A stretch of 38,259 nucleotides of DNA from Candidatus Eisenbergiella merdipullorum (GTDB lineage: Bacteria; Bacillota; Clostridia; Lachnospirales; Lachnospiraceae). Position 1 is the first letter of the stretch. Every line of letters begins with the position of its first letter. Where the stretch lies: positions 1-38,259 of the forward strand of contig DWYY01000091.1 in assembly GCA_019118445.1 (NCBI GenBank). The letters are read 5' to 3'. Below, in pieces: positions 9,369 to 17,065 of this stretch. Made by a program: the position numbers and the translations under genes. The notes beneath the pieces are model-generated. The model saw nothing but the letters and a program-made list of their open reading frames with translations. It ran no database searches and was not told the origin of the DNA.

Positions 9369-9950
9369 ATGTGCGTTCGAAGGAAAATACATGATCATGA
9401 AAAAAGGGACAGGAGAAAAAATCAGGCAGAGATACCCCTTCCTGCCAGTGAGAGACTTTCTGCACGGCTTTCCGGCATAGCGCGTCTTTCTTCTGCCGCC
9501 ATCTGCCTGTCCGCCCTGCTCCTTTCCGGCTGCGGCAGGGATCAGGCGCTGGAAACTTTTTATTCCGAGATGGAAGATTTCACAGTGAAGGCGAATCAGG
9601 ATTTCCAGATGCTTTCCGGCATTGATCCCTCGTCGGAAACCGCCGTGGACGAACTGCTTTCCGCCATGGATTCCCTATCCGATACTTTTGAAATGCTCGC
9701 AGATATTTCCGTGCCTAAGGAGTTCGCTTCTATAGAAGAACTGGCGGATGAGGCATCCTCCTATATGACGGAAGCCGCCAGCCTGTACCATGAAGCCTAC
9801 GCGGACGGCGGCTACTCGGAAAGCATTGCTGCCACGGCACAGGAAAATTACGACCGGGCGGTCATGCGCATGAACATCATTTCAGAAGTGCTTCAGGGAG
9901 AGACGCCGACGGAGGCTTCCGTTACGGTGACGACAGAAGCGGATGGATAA
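9369..9950 (+). CDS. Small predicted lipoprotein of unknown function
   Basis: The 193-residue product has a hydrophobic stretch ending in the lipobox LLLSGC (near residues 50-55), after which the mature protein is helical, acidic and Ser/Thr/Glu-rich, ending in a Thr/Val-rich tail. It is likely anchored on the outer face of the membrane. Unusually, 35-40 very basic residues precede the hydrophobic stretch; no in-frame start closer to it was found. The GGAGG site is about 13 bases from ATG 9369, a long spacing, so the exact start is uncertain. It has its own promoter and terminator and thus is a single-gene unit facing ppdK. No family was recognised. Confidence 0.75.
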   Translation: MCVRRKIHDHEKRDRRKNQAEIPLPASERLSARLSGIARLSSAAICLSALLLSGCGRDQALETFYSEMEDFTVKANQDFQMLSGIDPSSETAVDELLSAMDSLSDTFEMLADISVPKEFASIEELADEASSYMTEAASLYHEAYADGGYSESIAATAQENYDRAVMRMNIISEVLQGETPTEASVTVTTEADG

Positions 9951-9954
9951 AAAT

Positions 9955-9990
9955 GGGGAACAGGCGCTTTTGCACCTGCTCCCCTCTTTT
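9955..9990. terminator. Bidirectional terminator between the lipoprotein gene and ppdK
   Basis: GGGGAACAGGCG pairs imperfectly with CACCTGCTCCCC across a short TTTTG loop. On the plus strand it is followed by TCTTTTAT, and on the minus strand by ATTTTTATCC, so it can serve both converging genes. Confidence 0.85.
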
Positions 9991-10003
9991 ATATCCTGAA
10001 AAG

Positions 10004-12631
10004 TCATTCTGTTTTATTATTGATTGCCGCCTGTGCTGCCGCGAGCCTTGCGATGGGAACGCGGAACGGCGAACAGGATACATAATTCAGGCCGATGCGG
10101 TGGCAGAATTCAATGGAGGAAGGATCTCCGCCATGCTCGCCGCAGATGCCCAGCTTCAGATCCGGGCGGGTGCTGCGTCCTTTTTCCGCCGCCATTCGGA
10201 TGAGCTGTCCAACACCGTTCTGGTCCAGTTTGGCAAACGGGTCGGATTCGTAGATCTTGCTCTTATAATAGTCCACCAGGAATTTGCCCGCATCGTCACG
10301 GGAGAAGCCGTAGGTCATCTGGGTCAGGTCGTTGGTCCCGAAGGAGAAGAATTCAGCTTCCTCCGCGATCTCGTTCGCCAGCAGGGCTGCACGCGGGATC
10401 TCGATCATGGTTCCGATATGATAATGGAGGTCAGAATTTCTCTCCGCCTTTACCTTTTCCGCAGTATCCACGATCACATCCTTCACAAACTTCAGCTCCT
10501 TTTTATCGCCGACCAGAGGAACCATGATTTCGGGAACGATGTCGAAGCCCTTTTCTTCCTTTACTTCAATGGCGGCTTCAATTACCGCCCTGGTCTGCAT
10601 TCTCGCGATCTCCGGATAGGTTACGGACAATCGGCACCCTCTGTGTCCCATCATCGGGTTGAATTCATGCAGGCTGTCGCAGGCGGCCTTCACTTCAGCC
10701 ACGCTCAGGTTCATCTCAACCGCGAGATCTTCGATTTCCTTTTCATCGGTGGGAACGAACTCATGAAGCGGGGGATCGAGGAAACGGATGGTGACCGGAT
10801 GGTCGCCCATCACCGCATAGATCGCCTTGAAATCGCCTTTCTGGAAGGGGATCAGCTCATTCAGCGCAGCTTCTCTCGCTTCGGTTGTCTTGGAAAGGAT
10901 CATCTTGCGGATCTTAGGGATCCTTTCCGGAGCGAAGAACATGTGCTCTGTGCGGCACAGTCCGATACCTTCTGCGCCAAGGCGCAGAGCGTTGGCAGCA
11001 TCCTCGGGCGTATCCGCATTGGTACGCACCTGCAGCTTGCGGAAGGAATCCGCCCATTCCATGATCCTTCTGAAATTTCCGCTGATCGTGGCAGCCTGGG
11101 TCGCGATATCGCCGTCATAAATCTTTCCGGTGGAACCGTCCAGGGAAATGTAATCGCCTTCCTGATAAGTCTTGCCGCCAAGCGTAAAGCATTTTTCTTC
11201 TTCATTGATGACGATGTCGCCGCAGCCGGAAATACATGCGGTTCCCATGCCTCTTGCGACGACCGCCGCATGGGAGGTCATTCCACCGCGCACAGTGAGC
11301 ACACCTTCCGATGCGTGCATGCCTTCAATATCTTCCGGAGAGGTCTCCAGCCTGACCAGGATCACTCTCTCTCCTCTCTCATGCGCCTCCTTGGCATCTT
11401 CTGCAGTAAAATAAACCTTCCCTGCAGCAGCGCCGGGAGATGCAGGGAGGGCCTGTCCGATCACAACGCCATCTCTTAAAGCTTCCGGATCAAAAGTGGG
11501 ATGCAGGAGCTGATCGAGGGATTTCGCTTCGATGCGGGTCACTGCCTCCTCCGGTGTGATCATGCCCTCGTCCACCAGATCACAGGCAACCTGCAGGGCG
11601 GCGGGAGCTGTCCTCTTTCCGTTCCTCGTCTGCAGGAAATAGAGCTTGCCCTCTTCGATGGTAAATTCCATATCCTGCATGTCACGGTAATGCTTTTCCA
11701 GGAGATTTGCGATCTCCACGAACTGTTTATAGCATTCCGGCATATCCTGTTCCAGTCTGGAGATCGGCTGAGGGGTACGGATTCCGGCAACCACGTCTTC
11801 CCCCTGTGCGTTGATCAGATATTCGCCGTATATGCCCTTTGCGCCTGTGGAAGGGTTCCTGGTAAACGCAACTCCCGTCCCGGAGGTGTTCCCCATATTT
11901 CCAAACACCATGGACTGGACATTCACTGCGGTTCCCCAATCGCTGGGGATATCGTTCATCCTGCGGTATACGATGGCGCGCTCATTGTCCCAGGAACGGA
12001 ACACGGCTTTTACCGCTTCCATGAGCTGGACTTTCGGGTCCTGAGGAAATTCCTCTCCCATCTTGTCCTTGTAAATATCCTTAAAACGAACGATCACTTC
12101 CATCAGGTCTTCCGCCGTCAGATCAGTATCAAAATGCGCGTCTTTCTCATCCTTGATCTCGTCTAGGACCCTTTCAAAAAGAGATTTCGGGATTTCCATT
12201 ACCACATCCGAAAACATCTGGATGAATCTGCGGTAGGAATCATAGGCAAATCTGGGGTTTCCGGTCTTTTTGGCGAAGCCTTCGACGGAAACATCAGTAA
12301 GGCCCAGATTCAGGATCGTATCCATCATTCCGGGCATGGACGCTCTGGCGCCGGAACGGACTGAAACGAGCAGAGGATTTTCGGTATCGCCAAATGTTTT
12401 TCCCTGCTGTTTTTCCAGTTCAGCAAGCGCGGTAAAGATCTGCTCCTGGATTTCTTCAGAAATCTGTCTTCCATTGTTGTAGTAGTCCGTACAGGCCTCC
12501 GTCGTCACGGTAAAGCCCTGCGGGATGGGAAGGCCCAGATTGGTCATTTCCGCCAGGTTGGCGCCCTTCCCGCCGAGGAGTGCCCGCATGTCTGCGTTTC
12601 CCTCCTTGAAAGAATAAACCCATTTTGCCAT
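10004..12631 (-). CDS. ppdK: Pyruvate, phosphate dikinase
   Basis: PpdK interconverts pyruvate, ATP and phosphate with PEP, AMP and pyrophosphate; in anaerobes it works in glycolysis or gluconeogenesis. Domains: N-terminal ATP-grasp (GGKGANLAEMT near residue 20), central phosphohistidine domain with the catalytic His in GGMTSHAAVVARG (near 455), and C-terminal PEP/pyruvate barrel with FGTNDLTQMTYGFSRDD and the catalytic Cys in GICGEHGGD. The length of 875 residues is typical. The start at 12631 is supported by AAGGGGG ten bases upstream; an in-frame ATG at 12697 is not. It has its own promoter and is separated from glyS by a terminator and a noncoding block. Confidence 0.97.
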   Translation of the reverse strand: MAKWVYSFKEGNADMRALLGGKGANLAEMTNLGLPIPQGFTVTTEACTDYYNNGRQISEEIQEQIFTALAELEKQQGKTFGDTENPLLVSVRSGARASMPGMMDTILNLGLTDVSVEGFAKKTGNPRFAYDSYRRFIQMFSDVVMEIPKSLFERVLDEIKDEKDAHFDTDLTAEDLMEVIVRFKDIYKDKMGEEFPQDPKVQLMEAVKAVFRSWDNERAIVYRRMNDIPSDWGTAVNVQSMVFGNMGNTSGTGVAFTRNPSTGAKGIYGEYLINAQGEDVVAGIRTPQPISRLEQDMPECYKQFVEIANLLEKHYRDMQDMEFTIEEGKLYFLQTRNGKRTAPAALQVACDLVDEGMITPEEAVTRIEAKSLDQLLHPTFDPEALRDGVVIGQALPASPGAAAGKVYFTAEDAKEAHERGERVILVRLETSPEDIEGMHASEGVLTVRGGMTSHAAVVARGMGTACISGCGDIVINEEEKCFTLGGKTYQEGDYISLDGSTGKIYDGDIATQAATISGNFRRIMEWADSFRKLQVRTNADTPEDAANALRLGAEGIGLCRTEHMFFAPERIPKIRKMILSKTTEAREAALNELIPFQKGDFKAIYAVMGDHPVTIRFLDPPLHEFVPTDEKEIEDLAVEMNLSVAEVKAACDSLHEFNPMMGHRGCRLSVTYPEIARMQTRAVIEAAIEVKEEKGFDIVPEIMVPLVGDKKELKFVKDVIVDTAEKVKAERNSDLHYHIGTMIEIPRAALLANEIAEEAEFFSFGTNDLTQMTYGFSRDDAGKFLVDYYKSKIYESDPFAKLDQNGVGQLIRMAAEKGRSTRPDLKLGICGEHGGDPSSIEFCHRIGLNYVSCSPFRVPIARLAAAQAAINNKTE

Positions 12632-12719
12632 TGATTTGGTTCCCCCTTTGATCAAAATATTTGGTAAAGGTTTACAGACAAAAGTACATTTTGTCACTTA
12701 TGTCCGTCACTGCTAAATC

Positions 12720-12748
12720 ATTATAACATAGGGACCCGCATAATGCAC
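12720..12748 (-). promoter_or_regulatory. ppdK promoter with an extended -10
   Basis: On the minus strand a perfect TATAAT (12720-12725) is preceded by TG-N (12727-12728), an extended -10. The -35 GTGCAT (12743-12748) at 17 bases is poor, which suits an activated promoter. The roughly 80-base leader contains GACAAAA-TGTAC-TTTTGTC, a 7-bp hairpin. Confidence 0.75.
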
Positions 12749-12749
12749 G

Positions 12750-12768
12750 TAAAATATGTCATATTTTA
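12750..12768. promoter_or_regulatory. Perfect 19-bp palindrome adjoining the ppdK -35 box
   Basis: TAAAATATG-T-CATATTTTA is a perfect palindrome with 9-bp arms around one central base, starting one base upstream of the weak -35. The position and symmetry are those of a dimeric regulator site. I do not recognise the motif as CRP/FNR, Rex or CodY. Confidence 0.6.
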
Positions 12769-12839
12769 GATAATTTTCCGCACTTTTACAGAAAAATTGT
12801 TCATTTCCAACAAATTTAGCTTCCGGCTGAACGCATGTC

Positions 12840-12993
12840 TTAGTCGCTACCCAGTAATAGCGGTCTCCACAATACGCTGTCAGCCCTTCTTCTCGCCTGT
12901 ACCTCACGATACAAACCTTGGGAGTCGCTATGGGGTTCGTTGGCAACTACGCCCCTTGTGGACTTTTACCACAGACTGACGGCATGCCCGTCA
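12840..12993. ncRNA. Hairpin-rich noncoding block, candidate structured RNA or repeat remnant
   Basis: This stretch between the ppdK promoter and the glyS terminator has no credible gene. It holds several short perfect stems: CGCTA/TAGCG (12845-12862), GGGG/CCCC (12932-12955), GTGG/CCAC (12958-12972) and TGACGG/CCGTCA (12977-12993). Both strands have open frames of 60-77 codons here, but neither has a ribosome site, and the leftward one runs through the ppdK promoter. The base composition is unlike the AT-rich leader beside it. It could be a structured RNA on either strand, or the remnant of a dispersed element. The family is not recognised. Confidence 0.35.
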
Positions 12994-12998
12994 TACCG

Positions 12999-13032
12999 CA
13001 AAAAAGCCGGAACATCGCTGTCCCGGCTTTTC
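12999..13032 (-). terminator. Rho-independent terminator of glyS
   Basis: Read leftward, AAAAGCCGGGACA and TGTTCCGGCTTTTTT form a long stem with one mismatch and a GCGA loop, ending in six T residues. It lies about 40 bases beyond the glyS stop. Confidence 0.9.
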
Positions 13033-13069
13033 ATTCCTATTCTGTTCAGGATTAAGATCAAAGGGAAAC

Positions 13070-14458
13070 TTAAAAATCAAATTTATCAGCAAAATACGCT
13101 TCCAGCCCGTCAATCGGCACTCTCTCCTGTTCCATGGAATCACGAAAACGAACGGTCACACAGCCGTCATTTTCCGAATCAAAGTCGTAGGTCACACAGA
13201 ACGGCGTTCCGATCTCATCCTGCCGGCGGTAACGCTTTCCGATATTTCCCCTGTCATCGTATTCACAATTATACTTCTGTGACAGCCTGTCATAAATCTT
13301 TTCCGCACCCTCGTTCAGCTTCTTGGAAAGCGGGAGCACACCGATCTTGACAGGAGCCAGCGCGGGATGGAAATGCAGCACCGTGCGGACATCCCCTTCC
13401 CCAATCTCTTCCTCGTCATATGCAGAACACAAGAATGCGAGGACCACGCGGTCCGCACCAAGGGAAGGCTCGATGACATAAGGGATGTAACGGATATTCT
13501 TCTGGTCGTCAAAATAGCTCAGGTCCTGTCCGGACACTTCCGAATGACGGCTCAGGTCATAGTCCGTCCTGTCCGCAATGCCCCACAGCTCTCCCCAGCC
13601 GAAGGGGAACAGGAATTCGATGTCCGTAGTCGCTTTGGAATAGAAGGAAAGCTCTTCCTTGTCATGATCCCTGACACGCATTTCTTCATCCTTCATGCCG
13701 AGGGACTTCAGCCAGTCGATACAGAACTGCTTCCAGTAAGCGAACCACTCCAGATCCGTATCGGGTTCGCAGAAAAATTCCAGCTCCATCTGTTCAAATT
13801 CACGGGTACGGAAGGTGAAGTTGCCCGGAGTGATCTCATTACGGAAAGATTTTCCGATCTGGCCGATACCGAAAGGAATCTTCTTGCGGGAAGTGCGCTG
13901 TACGTTCTTGAAGTTCACAAAAATGCCCTGTGCGGTTTCCGGGCGGAGATAAACCGTACTCTTGGCGTCTTCCGTCACGCCCTGGAAGGTCTTGAACATC
14001 AGGTTGAACTGGCGGATCTCCGTGAAATTATGCTTGCCGCAGGACGGACAGGGAATCTTATGTTCTTCGATGAAATCCATCATCTTTTCTTGGCTCCAGC
14101 CATCTACGGAACCATCCAGCTGGATGCCGTTTGCTTCCGCATAATCCTCGATCAGCTTGTCAGCGCGGAAACGCTCGTGGCATTCCTTACAGTCCATCAG
14201 AGGATCAGAGAAACCGCCCAGATGGCCGCTCGCGACCCACGTCTGGGGATTCATGAGAATGGCGCAGTCCACACCCACATTATAGCGGTTCCCGGTGATG
14301 AATTTCTGCCACCAGGCTTTTTTTACGTTATTTTTCAGCTCCACGCCCAGGTTTCCATAATCCCAGGTGTTAGCAAGTCCCCCGTAAATCTCGGAACCGG
14401 GATACACAAAGCCCCGCGCCTTGGCAAGCGCCACGATCTTTTCCATTGTTTTTTCCAT
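13070..14458 (-). CDS. glyS: Glycyl-tRNA synthetase, single-chain (alpha2) type
   Basis: This class II aminoacyl-tRNA synthetase charges tRNA-Gly. It is the eukaryote/archaea-like homodimeric form, not the bacterial alpha2-beta2 form. Visible signs are the N-terminal [13 protein letters not shown] segment, a zinc-type cysteine set (CKEC near residue 97 and CPSC further on), motif 2 around [20 protein letters not shown], motif 3 with EPSLGADR, and a C-terminal anticodon-binding domain from about residue 360. The length of 462 residues is normal. Start ATG 14458 has GGAGG five bases upstream; a GTG four codons earlier and an ATG three codons later are alternatives. It follows a lipoprotein gene by 43 bases and probably uses its promoter. 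Confidence 0.97.
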   Translation of the reverse strand: MEKTMEKIVALAKARGFVYPGSEIYGGLANTWDYGNLGVELKNNVKKAWWQKFITGNRYNVGVDCAILMNPQTWVASGHLGGFSDPLMDCKECHERFRADKLIEDYAEANGIQLDGSVDGWSQEKMMDFIEEHKIPCPSCGKHNFTEIRQFNLMFKTFQGVTEDAKSTVYLRPETAQGIFVNFKNVQRTSRKKIPFGIGQIGKSFRNEITPGNFTFRTREFEQMELEFFCEPDTDLEWFAYWKQFCIDWLKSLGMKDEEMRVRDHDKEELSFYSKATTDIEFLFPFGWGELWGIADRTDYDLSRHSEVSGQDLSYFDDQKNIRYIPYVIEPSLGADRVVLAFLCSAYDEEEIGEGDVRTVLHFHPALAPVKIGVLPLSKKLNEGAEKIYDRLSQKYNCEYDDRGNIGKRYRRQDEIGTPFCVTYDFDSENDGCVTVRFRDSMEQERVPIDGLEAYFADKFDF

Positions 14459-14501
14459 GATTTCCTCCACTCTCTGCCGCGTCAGCGGCCCTCTGCTGCA
14501 T

Positions 14502-15086
14502 TTATCTGAAAATGATATAGGAAAGCTCCTGAGAATCCGTCACCGTCGCTTCCCGGTTGCCGGTCACTTCCACGCTGCCGCTTGCGTACAGGATGTCCGC
14601 ATAAGTTTTCACTACGATCGGTTCCCGCACGACGGCGATATGTCTCTCGCCCATCTCAAGGATGTCCTGCCGGCCGATCGAAGCCCCTTCCGCCTGGGCG
14701 CTTGCCAGTTGGACATCCAGGTCATAACCGGCATTGAAGGCATCTTTTACCGTCCCGCAGAAAAGTGCCTGCCTGTAAAAGGAAGAATAATCCTCCGCCC
14801 CCTCAAATGTCATGACCATGGTGATCACGCCGTCTGTGACCTCAGCGGAATCTACCCTGATCCTCTGGCTCCCGGCGTTTGTATTATATTCATCGACCTG
14901 TGCCTGGACCTGGCTTTCCAGTTCCTCCAGGCTATAGTAGGACGCCGAAAAATCCTCGACGATGGTATGGACCACTTCCCCGTTTTTCTTAAATTCCAAA
15001 GATGTTACATCTTCCGTACTTTTGTTCCCACCGCATCCGGCAAGCAGCATTGCTGCCGCCAGAAGAAGCAAAACCAATCTTCGCAT
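14502..15086 (-). CDS. Predicted lipoprotein of unknown function upstream of glyS
   Basis: The 194-residue product starts with a clean lipoprotein signal peptide ending LLAGCGG (Cys near residue 18). The mature part contains the [16 protein letters not shown] segment, a possible short coiled region around [16 protein letters not shown], and a beta-rich C-terminus ending in Arg. It is expected on the outer face of the membrane. The start has GTGAGG eight bases upstream. It is driven by a strong promoter and sits 43 bases ahead of glyS, so lipoprotein and synthetase are likely one transcript. I do not recognise a named family with certainty. Confidence 0.85.
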   Translation of the reverse strand: MRRLVLLLLAAAMLLAGCGGNKSTEDVTSLEFKKNGEVVHTIVEDFSASYYSLEELESQVQAQVDEYNTNAGSQRIRVDSAEVTDGVITMVMTFEGAEDYSSFYRQALFCGTVKDAFNAGYDLDVQLASAQAEGASIGRQDILEMGERHIAVVREPIVVKTYADILYASGSVEVTGNREATVTDSQELSYIIFR

Positions 15087-15143
15087 ATAGAAAACCTCAC
15101 AATATCACATATCTTCCCCACTGTTCAGACAGACATCTTCCCT

Positions 15144-15172
15144 ATTATATCCAACCTTTGCGGGTTTTTCAA
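15144..15172 (-). promoter_or_regulatory. Strong promoter of the lipoprotein-glyS unit
   Basis: On the minus strand -35 TTGAAA (15167-15172), a 17-base spacer and a perfect TATAAT (15144-15149) lie 58 bases ahead of the lipoprotein start. The 9-bp inverted repeat AGACAGACA (15127-15135) / TGTCTGTCT (15181-15189) brackets the promoter. Confidence 0.88.
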
Positions 15173-15215
15173 CCATAACTTGTCTGTCTTCGCATTTCCT
15201 GCCCCGGCGGGGTGG

Positions 15216-15250
15216 CGCCTTCAGAGGGTACGGTACGCCTTCAGAGGGTA
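15216..15250. repeat. 15-bp tandem repeat spanning the recO stop codon
   Basis: CGCCTTCAGAGGGTA occurs at 15216-15230 and again at 15236-15250, a 20-base period. The second copy contains the recO stop (15241-15243), so the end of recO has been duplicated downstream. Confidence 0.85.
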
Positions 15251-15888
15251 TCCAGTATCTGCAGGCTGTGAAAGGGTTCATTCAGGAAACGCTTTCGGTA
15301 GAAATCAGCCAGCTTTTTCAGCTCCTCAAGCACCAGCGGGCTGACCGTGAAGGTATACAGCTTTTCCACTGGGACGGTTGTCATATAGTGGATCGCATAT
15401 ACGGTGGAATCCTGCCATTTCTGTTCGTCTGGAATGCCGGGGAATTCTCCGTTGACCACGATCGAGCGGATCTCAAATATGTATCGGACAAGCTTCCTCG
15501 GAATGCTGGATGCCGACAGTGCCCTAAGGGACTGATAAAGGAGCTTTAAAAGCTCCTTTTCATCGTTGTTTTCCCTGGAACACCAATCACAGATCTCCAG
15601 AAAATACATGCCATAATACGCGCCTTCAAAATCCTGGCGGAGCGTCTCAAAATAATTGGAAATGGACGCATCCGCGAGCGTATAGGAGTTCCTTCCCGCA
15701 TACAGCCCGAACTGCCCGAAAGAAAACGGGCAGGTAGGCGCCAGGAAACGGCTGTTCTGTTTCCTGGCGCCTCTGGCAAACACCGCCAGCTTTCCCCGTT
15801 CTTTTGTCAGGATGACCACTCTTTTGTCATATTCACCGATCGGCTCTGCCTTCAGGACGAGGCCGGTCACCGTCAACAAATCCTGCAT
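15241..15888 (-). CDS. recO: DNA repair protein RecO
   Basis: RecO loads RecA onto gapped DNA together with RecR, displacing SSB. The N-terminal OB-fold is clear: TGLVLKAEPIGEYDKRVVIL, then GKLAVFARGARKQNSRFLAP (about residues 8-50). The rest is the helical domain. At 215 residues it is 25-40 shorter than common RecO proteins, and the C-terminal four-cysteine zinc site found in many homologues is absent. The start at 15888 lies inside the end of the small yqzL-like gene (out of frame), so translation is probably coupled. It belongs to the era-yqzL-recO group on the minus strand. Confidence 0.93.
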   Translation of the reverse strand: MQDLLTVTGLVLKAEPIGEYDKRVVILTKERGKLAVFARGARKQNSRFLAPTCPFSFGQFGLYAGRNSYTLADASISNYFETLRQDFEGAYYGMYFLEICDWCSRENNDEKELLKLLYQSLRALSASSIPRKLVRYIFEIRSIVVNGEFPGIPDEQKWQDSTVYAIHYMTTVPVEKLYTFTVSPLVLEELKKLADFYRKRFLNEPFHSLQILDTL

Positions 15889-16018
15889 AAGTATCCGTTC
15901 CCGCTTCCTTTGTTCCTTGTGTTTTTTCCGCCTTTGCGGCGTATTTCAGATAATCCTCCACCTTTCCTGACAGCAAAAACCGATTCCATTCGTTCCTATC
16001 CTCCATTTTTCGTACCAT
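15833..16018 (-). CDS. YqzL-like small protein between era and recO
   Basis: This 61-codon frame encodes a protein beginning MVRKMEDRNEWNRFLLSGKV and continuing EDYLKYAAKAE. It resembles the Bacillus YqzL type, a protein of about 47 residues encoded between era and recO with a Trp-x2-Phe-x2-Ser/Thr-Gly-x-(Val/Ile)-(Glu/Asp)-x-Tyr-Leu pattern. Here W11, F14, SGKV and DYL fit that pattern and its position is identical. It overlaps recO by 56 bases in another frame. Starts at 16018 (after AGGGAAAGG) or 16006 are possible. The function is unknown. The assignment rests on position and a short pattern, so it is moderate. Confidence 0.65.
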   Translation of the reverse strand: MVRKMEDRNEWNRFLLSGKVEDYLKYAAKAEKTQGTKEAGTDTYAGFVDGDRPRPEGRADR

Positions 16019-16083
16019 GCCTTTCCCTGTTCTCTTCTGTTTACAAAAGCGGCTGGTATTAGGTTCTGCTGTTTTGAGGACTT

Positions 16084-17061
16084 CTATACCGTATCTTTTG
16101 GATTGTAACCGAAATTTTTCAGGAGATAATCACTGTCCCGCCAGTCCTTTTTCACCTTCACCCAGAGCTGGAGGTTTACACGGCATCCCAGCATATCCTC
16201 GATGTCTGTGCGGGCTTTGGAGCCTATATTTTTCAGCATTGCCCCGCCTTTTCCGATGATGATTCCCTTATGGGAATCCTTTTCGCAGATGATGGTGGCT
16301 TCGATGTCCACAAGCTGTCCGCGCCGTTTCATGCTTTCCACAGCAACGGCAATGCCGTGCGGTACCTCGTCGCCAAGGCTTCGCAGCGCCTTTTCCCGGA
16401 TCAGCTCTGCCACGATCTGCCTCTCTGGCTGATCGGTGACGGTATCTTCATCATAAAAAGGCTCTCCGTATGGCAGATATTTCAGGATGCAGCGGATCAG
16501 TTCATCCGTATTTGCTCCGGTTTTTGCGGATACGGGGACGATCTCTGCAAATTCCAGTTCTTTCCGGTAGGCGTCGATGGCAGGATAAACCTCATCTTTT
16601 TTCACCGTATCCGTCTTGTTGATGACAAGGATGACCGGCGTATGCTTCTGCGCCTTCTTCAACTGTTCGATGATGTAGCGCTCGCCCGCGCCGATAAAGG
16701 TGGTGGGCTCTACCAGCCAGAGGATGACGTCTACATCCTTTAACGTCCCTTCTGCGGCGCGCAGCATATAATTCCCGAGCTTGTTCTTTGCCCGGTTGAT
16801 GCCGGGCGTGTCCAGAAATACGATCTGCCCCTCTTTTCCGGTATAAACCGCCTGGATGCGGTTCCTGGTGGTCTGCGGCTTGCGCGAAGTGATGGAAATC
16901 TTCTGCCCGACAAGACGGTTGATGAGCGTGGATTTGCCCACGTTTGGCCTGCCGATCAGCGTGGCAAAGCCGGAACGGAAAGCTTCCCCTCTCCCCTCTG
17001 CCCCGCTGTTCTCTTTTGTTCCCATATCTTTATGTTCTGCAAAATACGCATCCAGATCCAT
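16084..17061 (-). CDS. era: GTPase Era
   Basis: Era is an essential GTPase that binds 16S rRNA in 30S subunit assembly. The G1 loop is GRPNVGKS (residues 37-44); then come G2 around the KPQTTRNRI segment, G3 DTPG, G4 NKTD and G5 SAK. The C-terminal KH domain contains VIICEKDSHKGIIIGKGG-like sequence, here ATIICEKDSHKGIIIGKGG. The start at 17061 has AAGGAG seven bases upstream, and this ribosome site is the last codons of the DUF4349 gene, whose stop is four bases before it, so translation is coupled. The chosen start gives 325 residues, about 25 more than usual at the N-terminus; ATG 17025 is a possible later start. Confidence 0.96.
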   Translation of the reverse strand: MDLDAYFAEHKDMGTKENSGAEGRGEAFRSGFATLIGRPNVGKSTLINRLVGQKISITSRKPQTTRNRIQAVYTGKEGQIVFLDTPGINRAKNKLGNYMLRAAEGTLKDVDVILWLVEPTTFIGAGERYIIEQLKKAQKHTPVILVINKTDTVKKDEVYPAIDAYRKELEFAEIVPVSAKTGANTDELIRCILKYLPYGEPFYDEDTVTDQPERQIVAELIREKALRSLGDEVPHGIAVAVESMKRRGQLVDIEATIICEKDSHKGIIIGKGGAMLKNIGSKARTDIEDMLGCRVNLQLWVKVKKDWRDSDYLLKNFGYNPKDTV

Positions 17062-17065
17062 GCTG

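Noticed and set aside
9190-9465. Leftward 91-codon frame upstream of metH
   Set aside because: It crosses the rightward promoter and start of the lipoprotein gene and has no ribosome site or recognisable composition.
9953-11479. 508-codon open frame antisense to ppdK
   Set aside because: It starts at the terminator hairpin, overlaps ppdK completely and lacks a ribosome site.
12713-12946. Leftward 77-codon frame upstream of ppdK
   Set aside because: It begins at TTG without a ribosome site and reads through the ppdK promoter and palindrome, so it was treated as part of the noncoding block.
13367-14509. 380-codon open frame antisense to glyS
   Set aside because: Shadow of glyS with no protein-like features or start signal.
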